Of a DNA stretch of 35,617 nt, positions 8,200 to 16,887 are shown piece by piece. Every line of letters begins with the position of its first letter. The stretch's first letter is position 1. The DNA lies in NCBI GenBank assembly GCA_039810605.1, contig JBDHXH010000026.1, forward strand, positions 1-35,617. The letters run 5' to 3'. The notes below the pieces were generated by a model. That model searched no databases. It was not told the DNA's origin and worked only from the letters and a program-made list of their open reading frames with translations. The translations under genes were made by a program, and so were the position numbers. This DNA is from JAGPCH01 sp039810605. GTDB lineage: Bacteria > Bacteroidota > Ignavibacteria > Tepidaquicellales > Tepidaquicellaceae.

Positions 8200-8943
8200 T
8201 TAGAAATATAAACCGGCTCCGAATGTCAGCCGGTTGTCGGCTCGTTTTCTGCCTGTTGAAACAATGTTTGAAAACGCATAAGTATAATTTGAATTTAGCC
8301 TGAACAAACTACTCAAGGGAAATTCAAGCGATGTATCAATAAATAAGTTATAATTTGAAAACGCATCATGCAAGGGCTGATACATTGTCATAAAATTTAA
8401 CGTCATCTTTCCATCAAAGAAATCCTGTCTGGTTTTTAATCTTAGTGAAAATCTTATCTCGCTATGATTTATATTTCCCGGGAAATCAAATAGACCAAGA
8501 TACTCATAAATCCCTGCTGCCGAAAGAGATGTCTTATGATGCTTGTCTTTTATGAATGTATATTTAAGACCAACTCCTGACTGCGACCTTATATCAATTC
8601 CTTTGGCGAAGTTGTATTCCAGGTACTGAAGTATAAAAGGTGAGTATGTATCATTATAAAGAAAATCCATGTTGAAAGTACCGAGATAAAGGTTATCATC
8701 CTTCTTTCCTCTGTTCTCACCATAAGTTCCTGTGAACGTAAATATGGTTTCCAGGATTTTCCAGTTAAACTTAAGTTCGCCCTTCCCCTGTGTAATGAAT
8801 TTGCTTGTGTTCCCGGATTGGTACAATCCGCTCACTACAATCGAAGCAGTAACATGTTTCGTTGAATCATTTACTTTATCATTTGGTCTGCAAATATTTG
8901 CGGATAAAAACAATGTTGCAAAACAAAATATGAAAAGTTTCAT
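8200..8943 (-). CDS. DUF481-like outer-membrane beta-barrel protein
   Basis: A 247-residue protein with a signal peptide (about 1-17) and alternating hydrophobic/polar strands ending in Phe, as expected of an outer-membrane barrel. VSGLYQSGNTSK near the N-terminus, with the following GKGELKFNWK, resembles the opening strands of the DUF481 family of salt-stress-induced outer-membrane proteins. The substrate or role is not known. It stands alone: 160 bases from hutH on the same strand, and divergent from the phosphatase gene at 9212. It starts with ATG and no Shine-Dalgarno sequence is visible. Confidence 0.78.
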   Translation of the reverse strand: MKLFIFCFATLFLSANICRPNDKVNDSTKHVTASIVVSGLYQSGNTSKFITQGKGELKFNWKILETIFTFTGTYGENRGKKDDNLYLGTFNMDFLYNDTYSPFILQYLEYNFAKGIDIRSQSGVGLKYTFIKDKHHKTSLSAAGIYEYLGLFDFPGNINHSEIRFSLRLKTRQDFFDGKMTLNFMTMYQPLHDAFSNYNLFIDTSLEFPLSSLFRLNSNYTYAFSNIVSTGRKRADNRLTFGAGLYF

Positions 8944-9211
8944 TCATTATAATTTGTGATTTATGGCAAACGACTTACTAAATTCAGATTTAGATACAAA
9001 ACTAAAGTCAGAGGAAGCCGGTTGCAAGTTAATAGCATTTCACAGGAGGCCTTTCTTGAATCCTTGTTAGAAATGTCATTGCAATCATAATTCAGGCATT
9101 CTAAATTATTCTGTGTCAAACCAATAAATCCAAATTAACTCAAATAAAGAATACCTCAAGCAACTAAAATTTGTTTTACACGTAAACTTTTAAACAAGTA
9201 ATCAAATCACA

Positions 9212-10294
9212 TTGGCTAAAGAAAGTATATTTAAGCGCGTCTATGATTTTTATTCTTCCGATTTGACTTCGGCAGAATTTGAGAATCTCTTTCTGAAAGA
9301 AACTCCTTCCAGATACAAATATTACGTGGACAGAATGGAGAAGCCTCGCCAACATGACAATAAGTTTGTTGAACTGCTTTCATTCGCAAAAAATCTGGTA
9401 AAAGCATTTCTGAAAAAACTTTCACCTCTTGTCAGAATCATATACTCCGTGATGTTTCTTGCCTTCTTCCTTTCAATGTTTCAGGATAACTGGGATCTTG
9501 CCCTGTTCTCTTTTGTTGTTCTTAATCTTCTCTTTGTATTTGAAGTTGCGGACAAACTAACTGCAAAAGATGAGCTTGAGGTTGCGCGCGATGTTCAAAC
9601 AAGTTTGATTCCGTCGGATCCTCCTGCTGATGATTCACTCGACATTTCATTCTATTATGAGACAGCAAGAGAAGTAGGAGGCGATTTCATTGACTTCATT
9701 CCGAAAAATGATGAATCATATTATATTTCGATTGGAGACGTTTCGGGGAAGGGGATGTCTGCCGCGCTGTATATGATGCAGGTCAGACTGCTTATCAGGT
9801 ATCTTTCTGAAAATTATGATTCACCGAGAGAGATTTTAACCTTCCTCAATAGAAATATTTTCCGTCATATAAAGAAAGGGTTGTACCTTAGCGCTGTGAT
9901 TGCGGACGTTCGTGAAAAAAATTTAAAGGTTTGCAGGGCGGGACATACTCCTTTAATATATTATAATGCAGAAGAACAAAGTTGCTCGCTGATCAAACAA
10001 AACGGAATGGCGGTTGGTTTGTGTACCGGAGAATTGTTTGAGCAGAGTCTGGAGGAATTTGATTTGAGTTTGAAGAAGAATGATATTGTCCTTTTTTATT
10101 CTGACGGATTGACCGAAGCAATGAATTTTGACAAGAAAGAATTTGGTTATGAAAAGATATATGAACTGATAAGAAGCAATTCACATAAAAATTCGGAAGA
10201 AATCAAAATGGCAATCCTGTCTGAAGTATCAAAATTCAGAGGGTACGCAGAAGTTCATGACGATCTCACAATGATATTGTTGAAAGCAAAATAA
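9212..10294 (+). CDS. Membrane-anchored SpoIIE/RsbU-type PP2C phosphatase
   Basis: A 360-residue phosphatase of the same family as the one at 4317 but with a different front end. Two membrane segments (about 73-90 and 95-112) follow a cytoplasmic N-terminus, then a short linker with EVARDVQTSLIPSDPP and the catalytic domain. Metal-site motifs are VGGDFIDF (Asp158), SIGDVSGKGMSAALYMM (Asp176), CRAGHTPLIYY, NDIVLFYSDGLTEAMN and HDDLTMILLK. All appear intact. The start is TTG, and no in-frame ATG precedes the conserved region. The 268 bases upstream are non-coding and presumably hold its promoter. It is likely a membrane-linked input to an anti-sigma or STAS pathway; no partner is in the window. 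Confidence 0.9.
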   Translation: MAKESIFKRVYDFYSSDLTSAEFENLFLKETPSRYKYYVDRMEKPRQHDNKFVELLSFAKNLVKAFLKKLSPLVRIIYSVMFLAFFLSMFQDNWDLALFSFVVLNLLFVFEVADKLTAKDELEVARDVQTSLIPSDPPADDSLDISFYYETAREVGGDFIDFIPKNDESYYISIGDVSGKGMSAALYMMQVRLLIRYLSENYDSPREILTFLNRNIFRHIKKGLYLSAVIADVREKNLKVCRAGHTPLIYYNAEEQSCSLIKQNGMAVGLCTGELFEQSLEEFDLSLKKNDIVLFYSDGLTEAMNFDKKEFGYEKIYELIRSNSHKNSEEIKMAILSEVSKFRGYAEVHDDLTMILLKAK

Positions 10295-10311
10295 TATCGC
10301 CCCAGAAACTC

Positions 10312-10635
10312 TTAGGGGATCGATTTATATATGATCCATTTTTGAGAACCCGGTACAATAAATGGTGCAAGCGCTTCGGAATATTGCCTGAACTGCGGCT
10401 GTGACATATCTTCAAGCGCCCTTTCAAAATCCGCAAGCGAATCGAATATATACTCATCAACTATGTAAGAAGCACTCATGCCTGCGAAGCCATTCATCAT
10501 TCTGTTTTGAGAGACTTTGAAGTTTGACGATCTGAACTTCTCTTCTCCCCACTTTTTCATTATGTCAATTGCTTCCTTCTGTTTACCATAGACAATTTCC
10601 AGCGTCCATTGGCAAATAAATTTTGGTTTGTTCAT
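10312..10635 (-). CDS. Small NIPSNAP/dimeric alpha-beta-barrel protein
   Basis: A 107-residue protein with no signal peptide. The pattern CQWTLEIVYGKQKEAIDIMK, a central strand SASYIVDEYIFDSLADFERA and a terminal WIIYKSIP fits the dimeric ferredoxin-like alpha/beta-barrel fold of NIPSNAP and antibiotic-monooxygenase relatives. The second half resembles the protein at 26141-26440 (same order of a strand, a Leu-x-x-Phe-Glu helix and a closing aromatic strand), so they are probably distant paralogues. No catalytic residues are recognised. It is convergent with the phosphatase gene, 17 bases away, and transcribed from the AT-rich region before 10945. Confidence 0.68.
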   Translation of the reverse strand: MNKPKFICQWTLEIVYGKQKEAIDIMKKWGEEKFRSSNFKVSQNRMMNGFAGMSASYIVDEYIFDSLADFERALEDMSQPQFRQYSEALAPFIVPGSQKWIIYKSIP

Positions 10636-10944
10636 ATAATTTTTTTCTTTATGAATAATTCCTCCTAATTTGTAACCATGAAAATTTGATTCTTACCATG
10701 CATAAATTAATTGGATCAGTTTGTAAATTTTTCGCAAAATGAAAATAGTGTTTTCTTTTATAATTTTTTTTTTTATTTTTTCCACTCAAGAATTTTATTC
10801 AATAACCAATTAATAGAAAGGGTATAATCCTTACCAACTAAGGAAATTAATACTGTTATTGTTTTGGCTTTTGTAACATATAATTGATATTAACCTCCAA
10901 TTCTATTTCTCCCCCAACTGGTCTAGAATGCGGTAAGATAATGT
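10636..10944. other. AT-rich divergent intergenic region
   Basis: 309 bases with no gene. It separates the small barrel protein (-) from the secreted esterase (+). It is very AT-rich, with a run of T from about 10768. A TATAAT at 10822-10827 is the only consensus-like promoter element, and no good -35 box or Bacteroidetes-type TAnnTTTG element lies at the right distance. No tRNA, hairpin terminator or repeat was found. Confidence 0.5.
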
Positions 10945-12981
10945 ATGAAAAAGTCATTTTACTTTTTCCTATTAGCATTTGTTTCGATTTCGTACTGGGG
11001 AGCAACTCCTGAAGAATCAGCAGCAAGTCCGAATGAAATTACTGCAGTTTCAGTAAGCTACTCGCAGCTTCCAAGAAATTTGCAATTCTTTGCAAGAGAT
11101 GTCAACGATTCCGCAAATGTGATTTTTTCAGGAACGGTTCTGACTTCGGGTTACGATTCCATATATCTGGAGACATACAAAAACAATATATTATGGAAAA
11201 GGAAATCCCAGAAATTGACTTATCTGGCGGGCACATCGCAATTTTCACTGGGTCAGAATATTCATTCTGAACTGTCCGAATACAAATTTAAACTTTTTGT
11301 AAAACTTGGCGCAGTAAGCACATGGCTTAAGACTGCAGACAGTATTGTGTGCGGAGACGTTTACATTATATGCGGTCAGTCAAACGCCCACCCTACAGAT
11401 TACAGAGCAAGTTACAAAAACGAGTTCTGCAGATCATTCGGAATTCAAACTGCAAATTATAACGGAAATAATTACAATCCGGCGGACACAAGCTGGGGAT
11501 TGTCAAGAGCAGACGGCGCTTCCGGCTCCTGGTCGGGACCATACAATGTTGGTGTTTGGGGATTAAGATTACAAAGACTAATTAAAGAAAATTTTGGAAT
11601 TCCAACATGTGTAATCAACGGCGGCAGAGCAGGTTCAACGATAGACATGAATTTGCGCAATGAATTCAATCAGACAGATCTCACTTCTGTTTATGGCAAA
11701 TTACTTTACCGTGTAATAAAGTCCGGACTCGCGGGAAAAGTCAAAGCTATATTCTGGTATCAGGGCGAGTCAGATGGTACTGTTAATTGGATTAACTATG
11801 AGAGTAAATTTGATATACTATACAATTCCTGGAAGTCAAATTATCCCGGTTTCAGGAAATTATTTTTGTTCCAAACACGTCCATGCTGCAGTGAGGAATA
11901 TGCGGGATCATTGAGAGAAGTTCAAAGAAAGCTGCCGCTTAAATATAGCGACACAGAACTGTTTTCAACTGTTGGTGCGCCGAATTACGGAGGCTGCCAT
12001 TTTTCATTTGCTGGTTATGAAAATATTGCCGATATGGTTTTCCGACCTGTTAGTTCCTGTTTCTATGCTCCGATTGACACCGTAAATATGCGTCCCCCTA
12101 ATGTTCGGGCTGTTTATTACACTAATGCGCTGAAAAAAGAAATTAGAGTTTTGTTCAGTAATTCATCAATTTCATATTGGCCTTCAGATACACTTGGTCA
12201 AAGTATGAAGAATTATTTTTTTCTCAATGGAGTATATGGAAATGTTTCGTCAGGAAGCATCTCCGGGGACACGTTAAAACTTCAGCTTTGGAACCCTAGC
12301 AGTGCAAGTAAACTTACATATCTTCCCACTGTTTGGGATCATTCCGACACAGTTGTTTATGAAGGACCATTCCTTAGGAATCCAAAGGGAATAGGTGCGC
12401 TTTCGTTTAGTGATTTTCCGATTTCAAATTATCCTCCGACTCAACTGGATCTAACTGTTGCCATTCAGGGATATTATAATCCTGAATTCAACAGACTTAA
12501 TATCCTGGACACATTGCAGGTGTATCTGCGAAGCGCTTCTTTCCCATACTCAATTATAGATTCTGCCCGAAGCGTCATTGACTCATTGACTTTTAAAGGA
12601 AGATTTGTCTTTTACAACTTACCATCAGGCAATTATTACATTGTCGTCAAAGGTCGCAATTGTATGGAAACATGGAGCAAAAGCGGAGGTGCAGCGTTTG
12701 CTCAAGGGATGACAACAGCTTATAATTTTACAACTTCTTTGTTACAGGCTTATGGAAGTAATTTGAAACTTTCAGGTTCAAAGTATTGCATATATAGTTC
12801 AGATATTAATGACGATGGATTAGTTGATGCAAGCGACGTGATTTCGATTTTCAATGATGTTTTTTATTTTCTGAACGGATATGTTGTCAGTGATCTCAAC
12901 GGAGATCGTATAGTTGACATCAGCGACTTGAATATTTCTTTCAACAATTCATTTTATTTTGTTTCAGAAATAAGACCATAG
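10945..12981 (+). CDS. Secreted SGNH esterase (sialate O-acetylesterase-like) with C-terminal dockerin-like repeats
   Basis: A 678-residue exported protein with a signal peptide (about 1-20), an N-terminal beta domain, an SGNH hydrolase of the SASA/sialate O-acetylesterase type and C-terminal modules. Block I is CGQSNAHP with nucleophile Ser146. INGGRAGS (about 224-231) gives the oxyanion Gly, WYQGESDG (271-278) is the SASA signature, and CHFSFAGYEN holds the probable catalytic His352. Residues 619-678 carry two calcium-loop repeats, DINDDGLVDASDV and DLNGDRIVDISDL, ending FVSEIRP, a tail I associate with Ignavibacteria secreted proteins. The likely role is deacetylation of a carbohydrate outside the cell. 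It is a single-gene unit with no glycan-utilisation genes beside it. Confidence 0.87.
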   Translation: MKKSFYFFLLAFVSISYWGATPEESAASPNEITAVSVSYSQLPRNLQFFARDVNDSANVIFSGTVLTSGYDSIYLETYKNNILWKRKSQKLTYLAGTSQFSLGQNIHSELSEYKFKLFVKLGAVSTWLKTADSIVCGDVYIICGQSNAHPTDYRASYKNEFCRSFGIQTANYNGNNYNPADTSWGLSRADGASGSWSGPYNVGVWGLRLQRLIKENFGIPTCVINGGRAGSTIDMNLRNEFNQTDLTSVYGKLLYRVIKSGLAGKVKAIFWYQGESDGTVNWINYESKFDILYNSWKSNYPGFRKLFLFQTRPCCSEEYAGSLREVQRKLPLKYSDTELFSTVGAPNYGGCHFSFAGYENIADMVFRPVSSCFYAPIDTVNMRPPNVRAVYYTNALKKEIRVLFSNSSISYWPSDTLGQSMKNYFFLNGVYGNVSSGSISGDTLKLQLWNPSSASKLTYLPTVWDHSDTVVYEGPFLRNPKGIGALSFSDFPISNYPPTQLDLTVAIQGYYNPEFNRLNILDTLQVYLRSASFPYSIIDSARSVIDSLTFKGRFVFYNLPSGNYYIVVKGRNCMETWSKSGGAAFAQGMTTAYNFTTSLLQAYGSNLKLSGSKYCIYSSDINDDGLVDASDVISIFNDVFYFLNGYVVSDLNGDRIVDISDLNISFNNSFYFVSEIRP

Positions 12982-13203
12982 GAGAAAGAGATTGACGTTT
13001 TTTTTTAACCAGAAATAAAAGAACGTTCTTACAGAATTCACAATGCATGCATACTGAAACTTCAGCTCTTCGAATTGCCAAGATAAACACCGGCGATGTT
13101 TTGCAATTGATATTTTGAAAAACCCTTTTGCCGAATTCCTTTGGCAATTTTCATTTCTCATTTAAATTTTGGTAATAAAAAAATATCTTGCCATGTATAA
13201 TTT

Positions 13204-14154
13204 ATGCACAACGAACTAACTCTCTGGATAGGGTTTAACATTTTCATACTTATAATGCTTGCGCTCGATTTATTTGTAATTCAGCGCAAGACGCACGTGA
13301 TTAAAGTAAAGGAAGCATTGATTTGGAGCGCAATATGGGTAGTCCTCGCTTTAATTTTTAATGTTTTCATTTACCATGAATTCGGCAAGACTAAAGCGCT
13401 CGAATACTTTACCGGCTATTTACTGGAAAGATCACTAAGCATTGACAACATTTTTGTTTTCATTCTGCTTTTCTCTTATTTTAAAGTTGAGCAGCAGTAT
13501 CACCATAAAATTCTCTTCTGGGGTGTAATAGGTGCATTGATATTACGAGCTCTGCTAATCTGGCTTGGTTCCGCGTTAGTTTCACAATTTGAATGGGTGA
13601 TATACATTTTCGGGGCATTCCTGCTCATAACAGGATTCAGGATGGGATTCCAATCCGATGCTGACATTCATCCGGAGAATAATGTTATAATTCGTTTCTT
13701 CAAGAAGATTCTTCCAGTAACCAGCAGGTACCACGGGGGCGATTTTTTTGTCAGGCAGGGAGGGAAGCTTCATGCTACCCCGATGATAATTGTATTGTTA
13801 TCAATCGAAGTGACCGATCTTATTTTCGCATTTGACTCCATACCTGCAATATTTGCGGTAACGCGCGACCCTTTCATAATTTATTCGTCAAATATTTTTG
13901 CCGTTCTCGGATTAAGGACAACTTACTTTGCACTCTCCGGAATCATGAACAAGTTTCATTACCTGCGCGTCGGTCTCTCAATGATACTTGTATTTATTGG
14001 TATCAAAATGCTCATCATGGATTTTTACAAGATTTCAATTTTCTTTTCACTTACGGTAATTGCACTGATACTTGCCGCTTCAATTGTCTTTTCAATTGTG
14101 ATGCAGCCCGGCAAAAAAATTTCAAAGAAAGGAAGGCAGGAGGAAATATCCTGA
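13204..14154 (+). CDS. TerC/Alx family integral membrane protein
   Basis: A 316-residue protein with about seven to nine membrane segments, of the TerC family linked to tellurium resistance and, for Alx/YkoY-type members, manganese export. Key conserved acidic segments are LERSLSIDNIFVF (in the first half) and SIEVTDLIFAFDSIPAIFAV (in the second), with DPFIIYSSNIFAVLGLR following. A hydrophilic loop between about 150 and 185 separates the two halves. Metal export, probably manganese, is inferred from the family. The 222-base upstream region shows no yybP-ykoY riboswitch that I can recognise. It is convergent with proline dehydrogenase, 14 bases apart. Confidence 0.92.
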   Translation: MHNELTLWIGFNIFILIMLALDLFVIQRKTHVIKVKEALIWSAIWVVLALIFNVFIYHEFGKTKALEYFTGYLLERSLSIDNIFVFILLFSYFKVEQQYHHKILFWGVIGALILRALLIWLGSALVSQFEWVIYIFGAFLLITGFRMGFQSDADIHPENNVIIRFFKKILPVTSRYHGGDFFVRQGGKLHATPMIIVLLSIEVTDLIFAFDSIPAIFAVTRDPFIIYSSNIFAVLGLRTTYFALSGIMNKFHYLRVGLSMILVFIGIKMLIMDFYKISIFFSLTVIALILAASIVFSIVMQPGKKISKKGRQEEIS

Positions 14155-14168
14155 AGGTACAACATTTC

Positions 14169-15092
14169 TCAATCAAGTGTGCTGTTGTCAATCTTCTTAG
14201 TAATAAAAATACTCTTCAAGACCTGTCCTGCAAGATTAGGATTTTCCTTAAATCTCCTGATTGAATATTCATACCACCTTCTACCAAATGGAACGTAGAT
14301 CCTCATCCTGTGACCTTTTGCAACGGCTCCTTCCCGTAAGTTCTCCCTAACACCCAACAGCATTTGAAATTCATAATTTTCTTTTTGGAGCTTAAACTCC
14401 CTGATCAAGTTTACTGATTCCTTTATAAGATACTCATCATGAGTAGCGATACCGCAATATGATTTTTTCTCGAGAGCGATGCGCAGTATCCGGAGGAAGT
14501 TTTTGCGAATCTGATCATCTTCTTTATATGCAATCTCTTCGGGTTCTACATAAATTCCCTTGCAGATTCTGAAATTTGCGCCGATTGCGGTAAGTCGTAA
14601 GATGTCTTCTTCGCTTCTTTTCAGATAAGCCTGAATGACTATTCCCACATTGTCAAAACTTTTTCTCATCTCTTCAAAAAGAGATATAGTAATCTCTGTC
14701 ACCGAGGAATCTTCCATGTCTATCCTTACGAAGATGTTAAGCATCTCCGCTCTTTCAAGAATTTCTCTCACAAGTTTCTTACAGAACTCATAATCAATCT
14801 TAAGTCCAAGCATGGTCAGCTTTATGGATAAATTGCAATTAAGCTTATTCTCATGAATTGCATTAAGTACTTCAATATTTTCTTCTTTTGACTTCCGTGC
14901 TTCATCTGTGTTCTCCGTGAATTCGCCGAGAACATCAATGGTTGCCATCAAGTTTTTTTTATTCAGCGCTTTGACGGTGAGGACTGCGTCAGAAAGCTTA
15001 TCTCCTGCAATGTATTTGCCAGCGAATATTCTTACGACACCCTTAGGAAGAATTTTTATTGCCGGAACTACAATCTTGTTGAAAGTCTTCAT
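14169..15092 (-). CDS. Proline dehydrogenase (monofunctional)
   Basis: A 307-residue FAD enzyme that oxidises L-proline to pyrroline-5-carboxylate. It is a (beta/alpha)8 barrel with the family's late motifs: RICKGIYVEP, CGIATHDEYLIKE, FEFQ-type YEFQMLLGVRENL, and the substrate-binding helix WYEYSIRRFKENP near the C-terminus with the paired Arg residues. The length is that of monofunctional enzymes, so the P5C dehydrogenase must be a separate gene, not in the window. It lies 66 bases after the DUF2203 gene on the same strand and may be cotranscribed with it. No Shine-Dalgarno sequence is visible. Confidence 0.93.
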   Translation of the reverse strand: MKTFNKIVVPAIKILPKGVVRIFAGKYIAGDKLSDAVLTVKALNKKNLMATIDVLGEFTENTDEARKSKEENIEVLNAIHENKLNCNLSIKLTMLGLKIDYEFCKKLVREILERAEMLNIFVRIDMEDSSVTEITISLFEEMRKSFDNVGIVIQAYLKRSEEDILRLTAIGANFRICKGIYVEPEEIAYKEDDQIRKNFLRILRIALEKKSYCGIATHDEYLIKESVNLIREFKLQKENYEFQMLLGVRENLREGAVAKGHRMRIYVPFGRRWYEYSIRRFKENPNLAGQVLKSIFITKKIDNSTLD

Positions 15093-15158
15093 CAGATAAT
15101 TATAAGTATTTATTTAAATTCATTATGAATTTTGCAGCTACACTTAGAGGATTAGAAA

Positions 15159-15545
15159 TCAAAGTTCATCTATGTTTCTTCTTCCCTTAAATCCATCTTC
15201 GATTTCGTGCCAGTATTGGATTGTCTCTTCGCCTTGAAGATAACAAAGGTAAACTTCATTTCCGTCACTTCTTATATGGGGAAAATCTATCAATCCATTG
15301 TCGAGAGCTCTTATCAATATGCCCTGGTCTGAAAACTTGCTTATAATTTTTATCAGTTCTCCGATTTCGTATGGATACTTACCTGTGCCATTAGTGCCTG
15401 TTCCTCCAAAAGACGGATGCTTGCGTATGTCATATCCAATCCTGTCCAATGCATTTTTTAAATCTATCATTTTTTTCAAAAGGGGATCAATCTTCTTCAC
15501 AAGAGATTGGGCTTCTTCAAGAGAGAAATGTTTTTCGTGAACCAT
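15159..15545 (-). CDS. DUF2203 family protein
   Basis: A 128-residue protein matching DUF2203. It has the opening HFSLEEAQSLVKKI helix, a central amphipathic helix, and the conserved tail elements DNGLIDFPHIR, EVYLCYLQGEE, IQYWHEIEDGF and KGRRNI. The family has no established function. A Gly/Thr-rich insert (FGGTGTNGTGKYP) lies between the helices. It is followed by proline dehydrogenase after 66 bases. Upstream lies the repeat-bearing non-coding stretch. Confidence 0.82.
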   Translation of the reverse strand: MVHEKHFSLEEAQSLVKKIDPLLKKMIDLKNALDRIGYDIRKHPSFGGTGTNGTGKYPYEIGELIKIISKFSDQGILIRALDNGLIDFPHIRSDGNEVYLCYLQGEETIQYWHEIEDGFKGRRNIDEL

Positions 15546-15743
15546 GATTTATATTTATAAAAAATAATTAAAAATAGACAATTAAAATATTCCAATTAAA
15601 AATTCAGACTGAAGCTCCTTCAAAACGATATAGGACTTACCAAGGGATGTTCAGGTGAGGAAATTCGGAAAGAAGGAAGTGAGAAAATAGACAAGAGGTC
15701 TTTGCGATTTTGCAGAGTGTTCCTCATTTGAAAGGGAAGCGGC

Positions 15744-15854
15744 TGTTCAAAACCGTTTAAAACGGTTTTGAACAAATGAAAACCAAATTCATAAAGATTG
15801 CATCACCTCGGCCCACCTTTCATCACTAAGATCAAAGAGATCAAAGTACATAGA
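15744..15854. repeat. Intergenic repeat unit, copy A, headed by a 31-bp perfect palindrome
   Basis: The first of two related units of about 110 bases. It opens with a perfect palindrome at 15744-15774 (15-base arms around one central A; core CAAAACCGTTT / AAACGGTTTTG). A conserved tail follows, including CCAAATTCATAAAGATTGCA and ATCAAAGAGATCAAAGT. The outer arm has TGTTC/GAACA where copy B has TTTTC/GAAAA. The 17-codon reading frame ATGAAAACC... in the tail is broken in copy B, so the unit is probably not coding. Confidence 0.85.
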
Positions 15855-15886
15855 AGAATGAAAATTTTGGATCGGCGAGTAACAGC

Positions 15887-15994
15887 TTTTCAAAACCGTT
15901 TAAAACGGTTTTGAAAAAATGAAACCAAATTCATAAAGATTGCATCACCTCGACCATCTTCATCACTTGGATTAAAGAGATCAAAGTGGACAGA
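15887..15994. repeat. Intergenic repeat unit, copy B, with matching palindrome
   Basis: Second copy of the unit, starting 143 bases after copy A in the same orientation. The palindrome is at 15887-15917. The tail shares long identical blocks with copy A (AAATTCATAAAGATTGCATC, AAAGAGATCAAAGT) with small indels and substitutions between them. The bases between the copies are not similar to those before copy A, so this is two inserted or duplicated elements rather than a simple tandem array. Confidence 0.85.
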
Positions 15995-16065
15995 CAATTT
16001 TTTATAGATTTTCAAAAATAATAGTATTACTTTGAATCATTTATAAGCAGAACAAACATCCTTGA

Positions 16066-16091
16066 ATCCCCTCCTTTCCCTTAGAGGGGAT
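16066..16091. repeat. Short C/G-rich hairpin downstream of the T9SS gene
   Basis: ATCCCCTC and GAGGGGAT form an 8-bp stem around a 10-base loop, about 60 bases past the stop of the minus-strand gene at 16149. There is no T-tract on either strand, so it is either a weak terminator or a short dispersed palindromic repeat. I favour the latter but cannot test copy number. Confidence 0.45.
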
Positions 16092-16148
16092 ATACACAAG
16101 ATAAGACCCAACCCTCATTAAATCTCACTTGTCTCAAGGACGTATTTC

Positions 16149-16841
16149 TTATTTCAGCAAAATCATTTTCTTATTGACGGACATACCTCCCGCCGTCAGT
16201 CTATAAACATATATTCCGCTTGGTAGCCCCGAAGCATCAAACACATAGTCTTTAATTCCGCTGCTTAATCTTTCATTATTTACGAGTGTAGCAACTGATT
16301 CGCCGTTCATGTTATAGATTTTCAGAGTGACAAATGATTGATCATGCAAATCAAAAGTTATGTGCGTCGAAGGATTAAATGGATTTGGAAAATTCTGCTT
16401 CAGAAGCAATGTTTTTTCGACTTCACGACTTCCATTTGGTTCAGATCTCTCGACATAAATCACGATTTCATTTTTCTCCCGGCTCGAATTTGCTGCAGAC
16501 TTAAAATCCGTTACCATCGGATCAAACTGACTTTCCAGATTATCCACGTCATTCGGGTAAGCCATTATCTTGATCCCGTCAGTACTAAGATTCGGATTAT
16601 TGGTAATTCTGAATGACCCATTATTAATGTTGACAGTTTCCAGAACACGTATCACTTTTTCTGATTTGTCGGAAACGAAAACCTTTATTATTCCGCTTTC
16701 GACCGGCTCCTTTGTGTCAGAATATTTAATCATACCGAGTACAAAACCATCAACACTTGCTGTAGACAGCTTCAGAGTGAATAAGATCATACAAATGATA
16801 TAAATTAATGTTCTCGAATATTTGAAATTAATTTTAATCAT
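16149..16841 (-). CDS. Secreted protein with type IX secretion C-terminal sorting domain
   Basis: A 230-residue protein. Its signal peptide is residues 1-29, the middle domain (about 31-130) resembles a small beta-sandwich of the carboxypeptidase-regulatory type (GFVLGMIKYSDTKEPVESG), and the T9SS type A sorting domain covers 148-230. Sorting-domain marks are QNFPNPFNPST (149-159), VTLKIYNMNGESVATLV, SGIKDYVFDASGLPSGIYVY and a closing basic VNKKMILLK. The protein should be exported by Sec and then passed across the outer membrane. The start is well supported: GGAGG at 16849-16853 is 7 bases before the ATG. It lies 46 bases after the TrmB-like regulator on the same strand. Confidence 0.88.
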   Translation of the reverse strand: MIKINFKYSRTLIYIICMILFTLKLSTASVDGFVLGMIKYSDTKEPVESGIIKVFVSDKSEKVIRVLETVNINNGSFRITNNPNLSTDGIKIMAYPNDVDNLESQFDPMVTDFKSAANSSREKNEIVIYVERSEPNGSREVEKTLLLKQNFPNPFNPSTHITFDLHDQSFVTLKIYNMNGESVATLVNNERLSSGIKDYVFDASGLPSGIYVYRLTAGGMSVNKKMILLK

Positions 16842-16887
16842 TTTTTTCCTCCCGGTTTAAGAGTTGTTATGGGAATATTTTATTTAT

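Noticed and set aside
12964..13161. Small minus-strand frames after the esterase gene
   Set aside because: The two overlapping frames have no conserved features. The interval is better read as the non-coding gap before the TerC gene.
12982..13203. A yybP-ykoY manganese riboswitch before the TerC gene
   Set aside because: No matching conserved helices or loop sequences could be recognised in the 222 bases.
15744..15994. The two repeat units as a CRISPR array
   Set aside because: Only two copies, units of about 110 bases, no uniform spacers and no cas genes.
16066..16091. The C/G-rich hairpin as a strong terminator
   Set aside because: The stem is only 8 bp and no T-tract follows on either strand.
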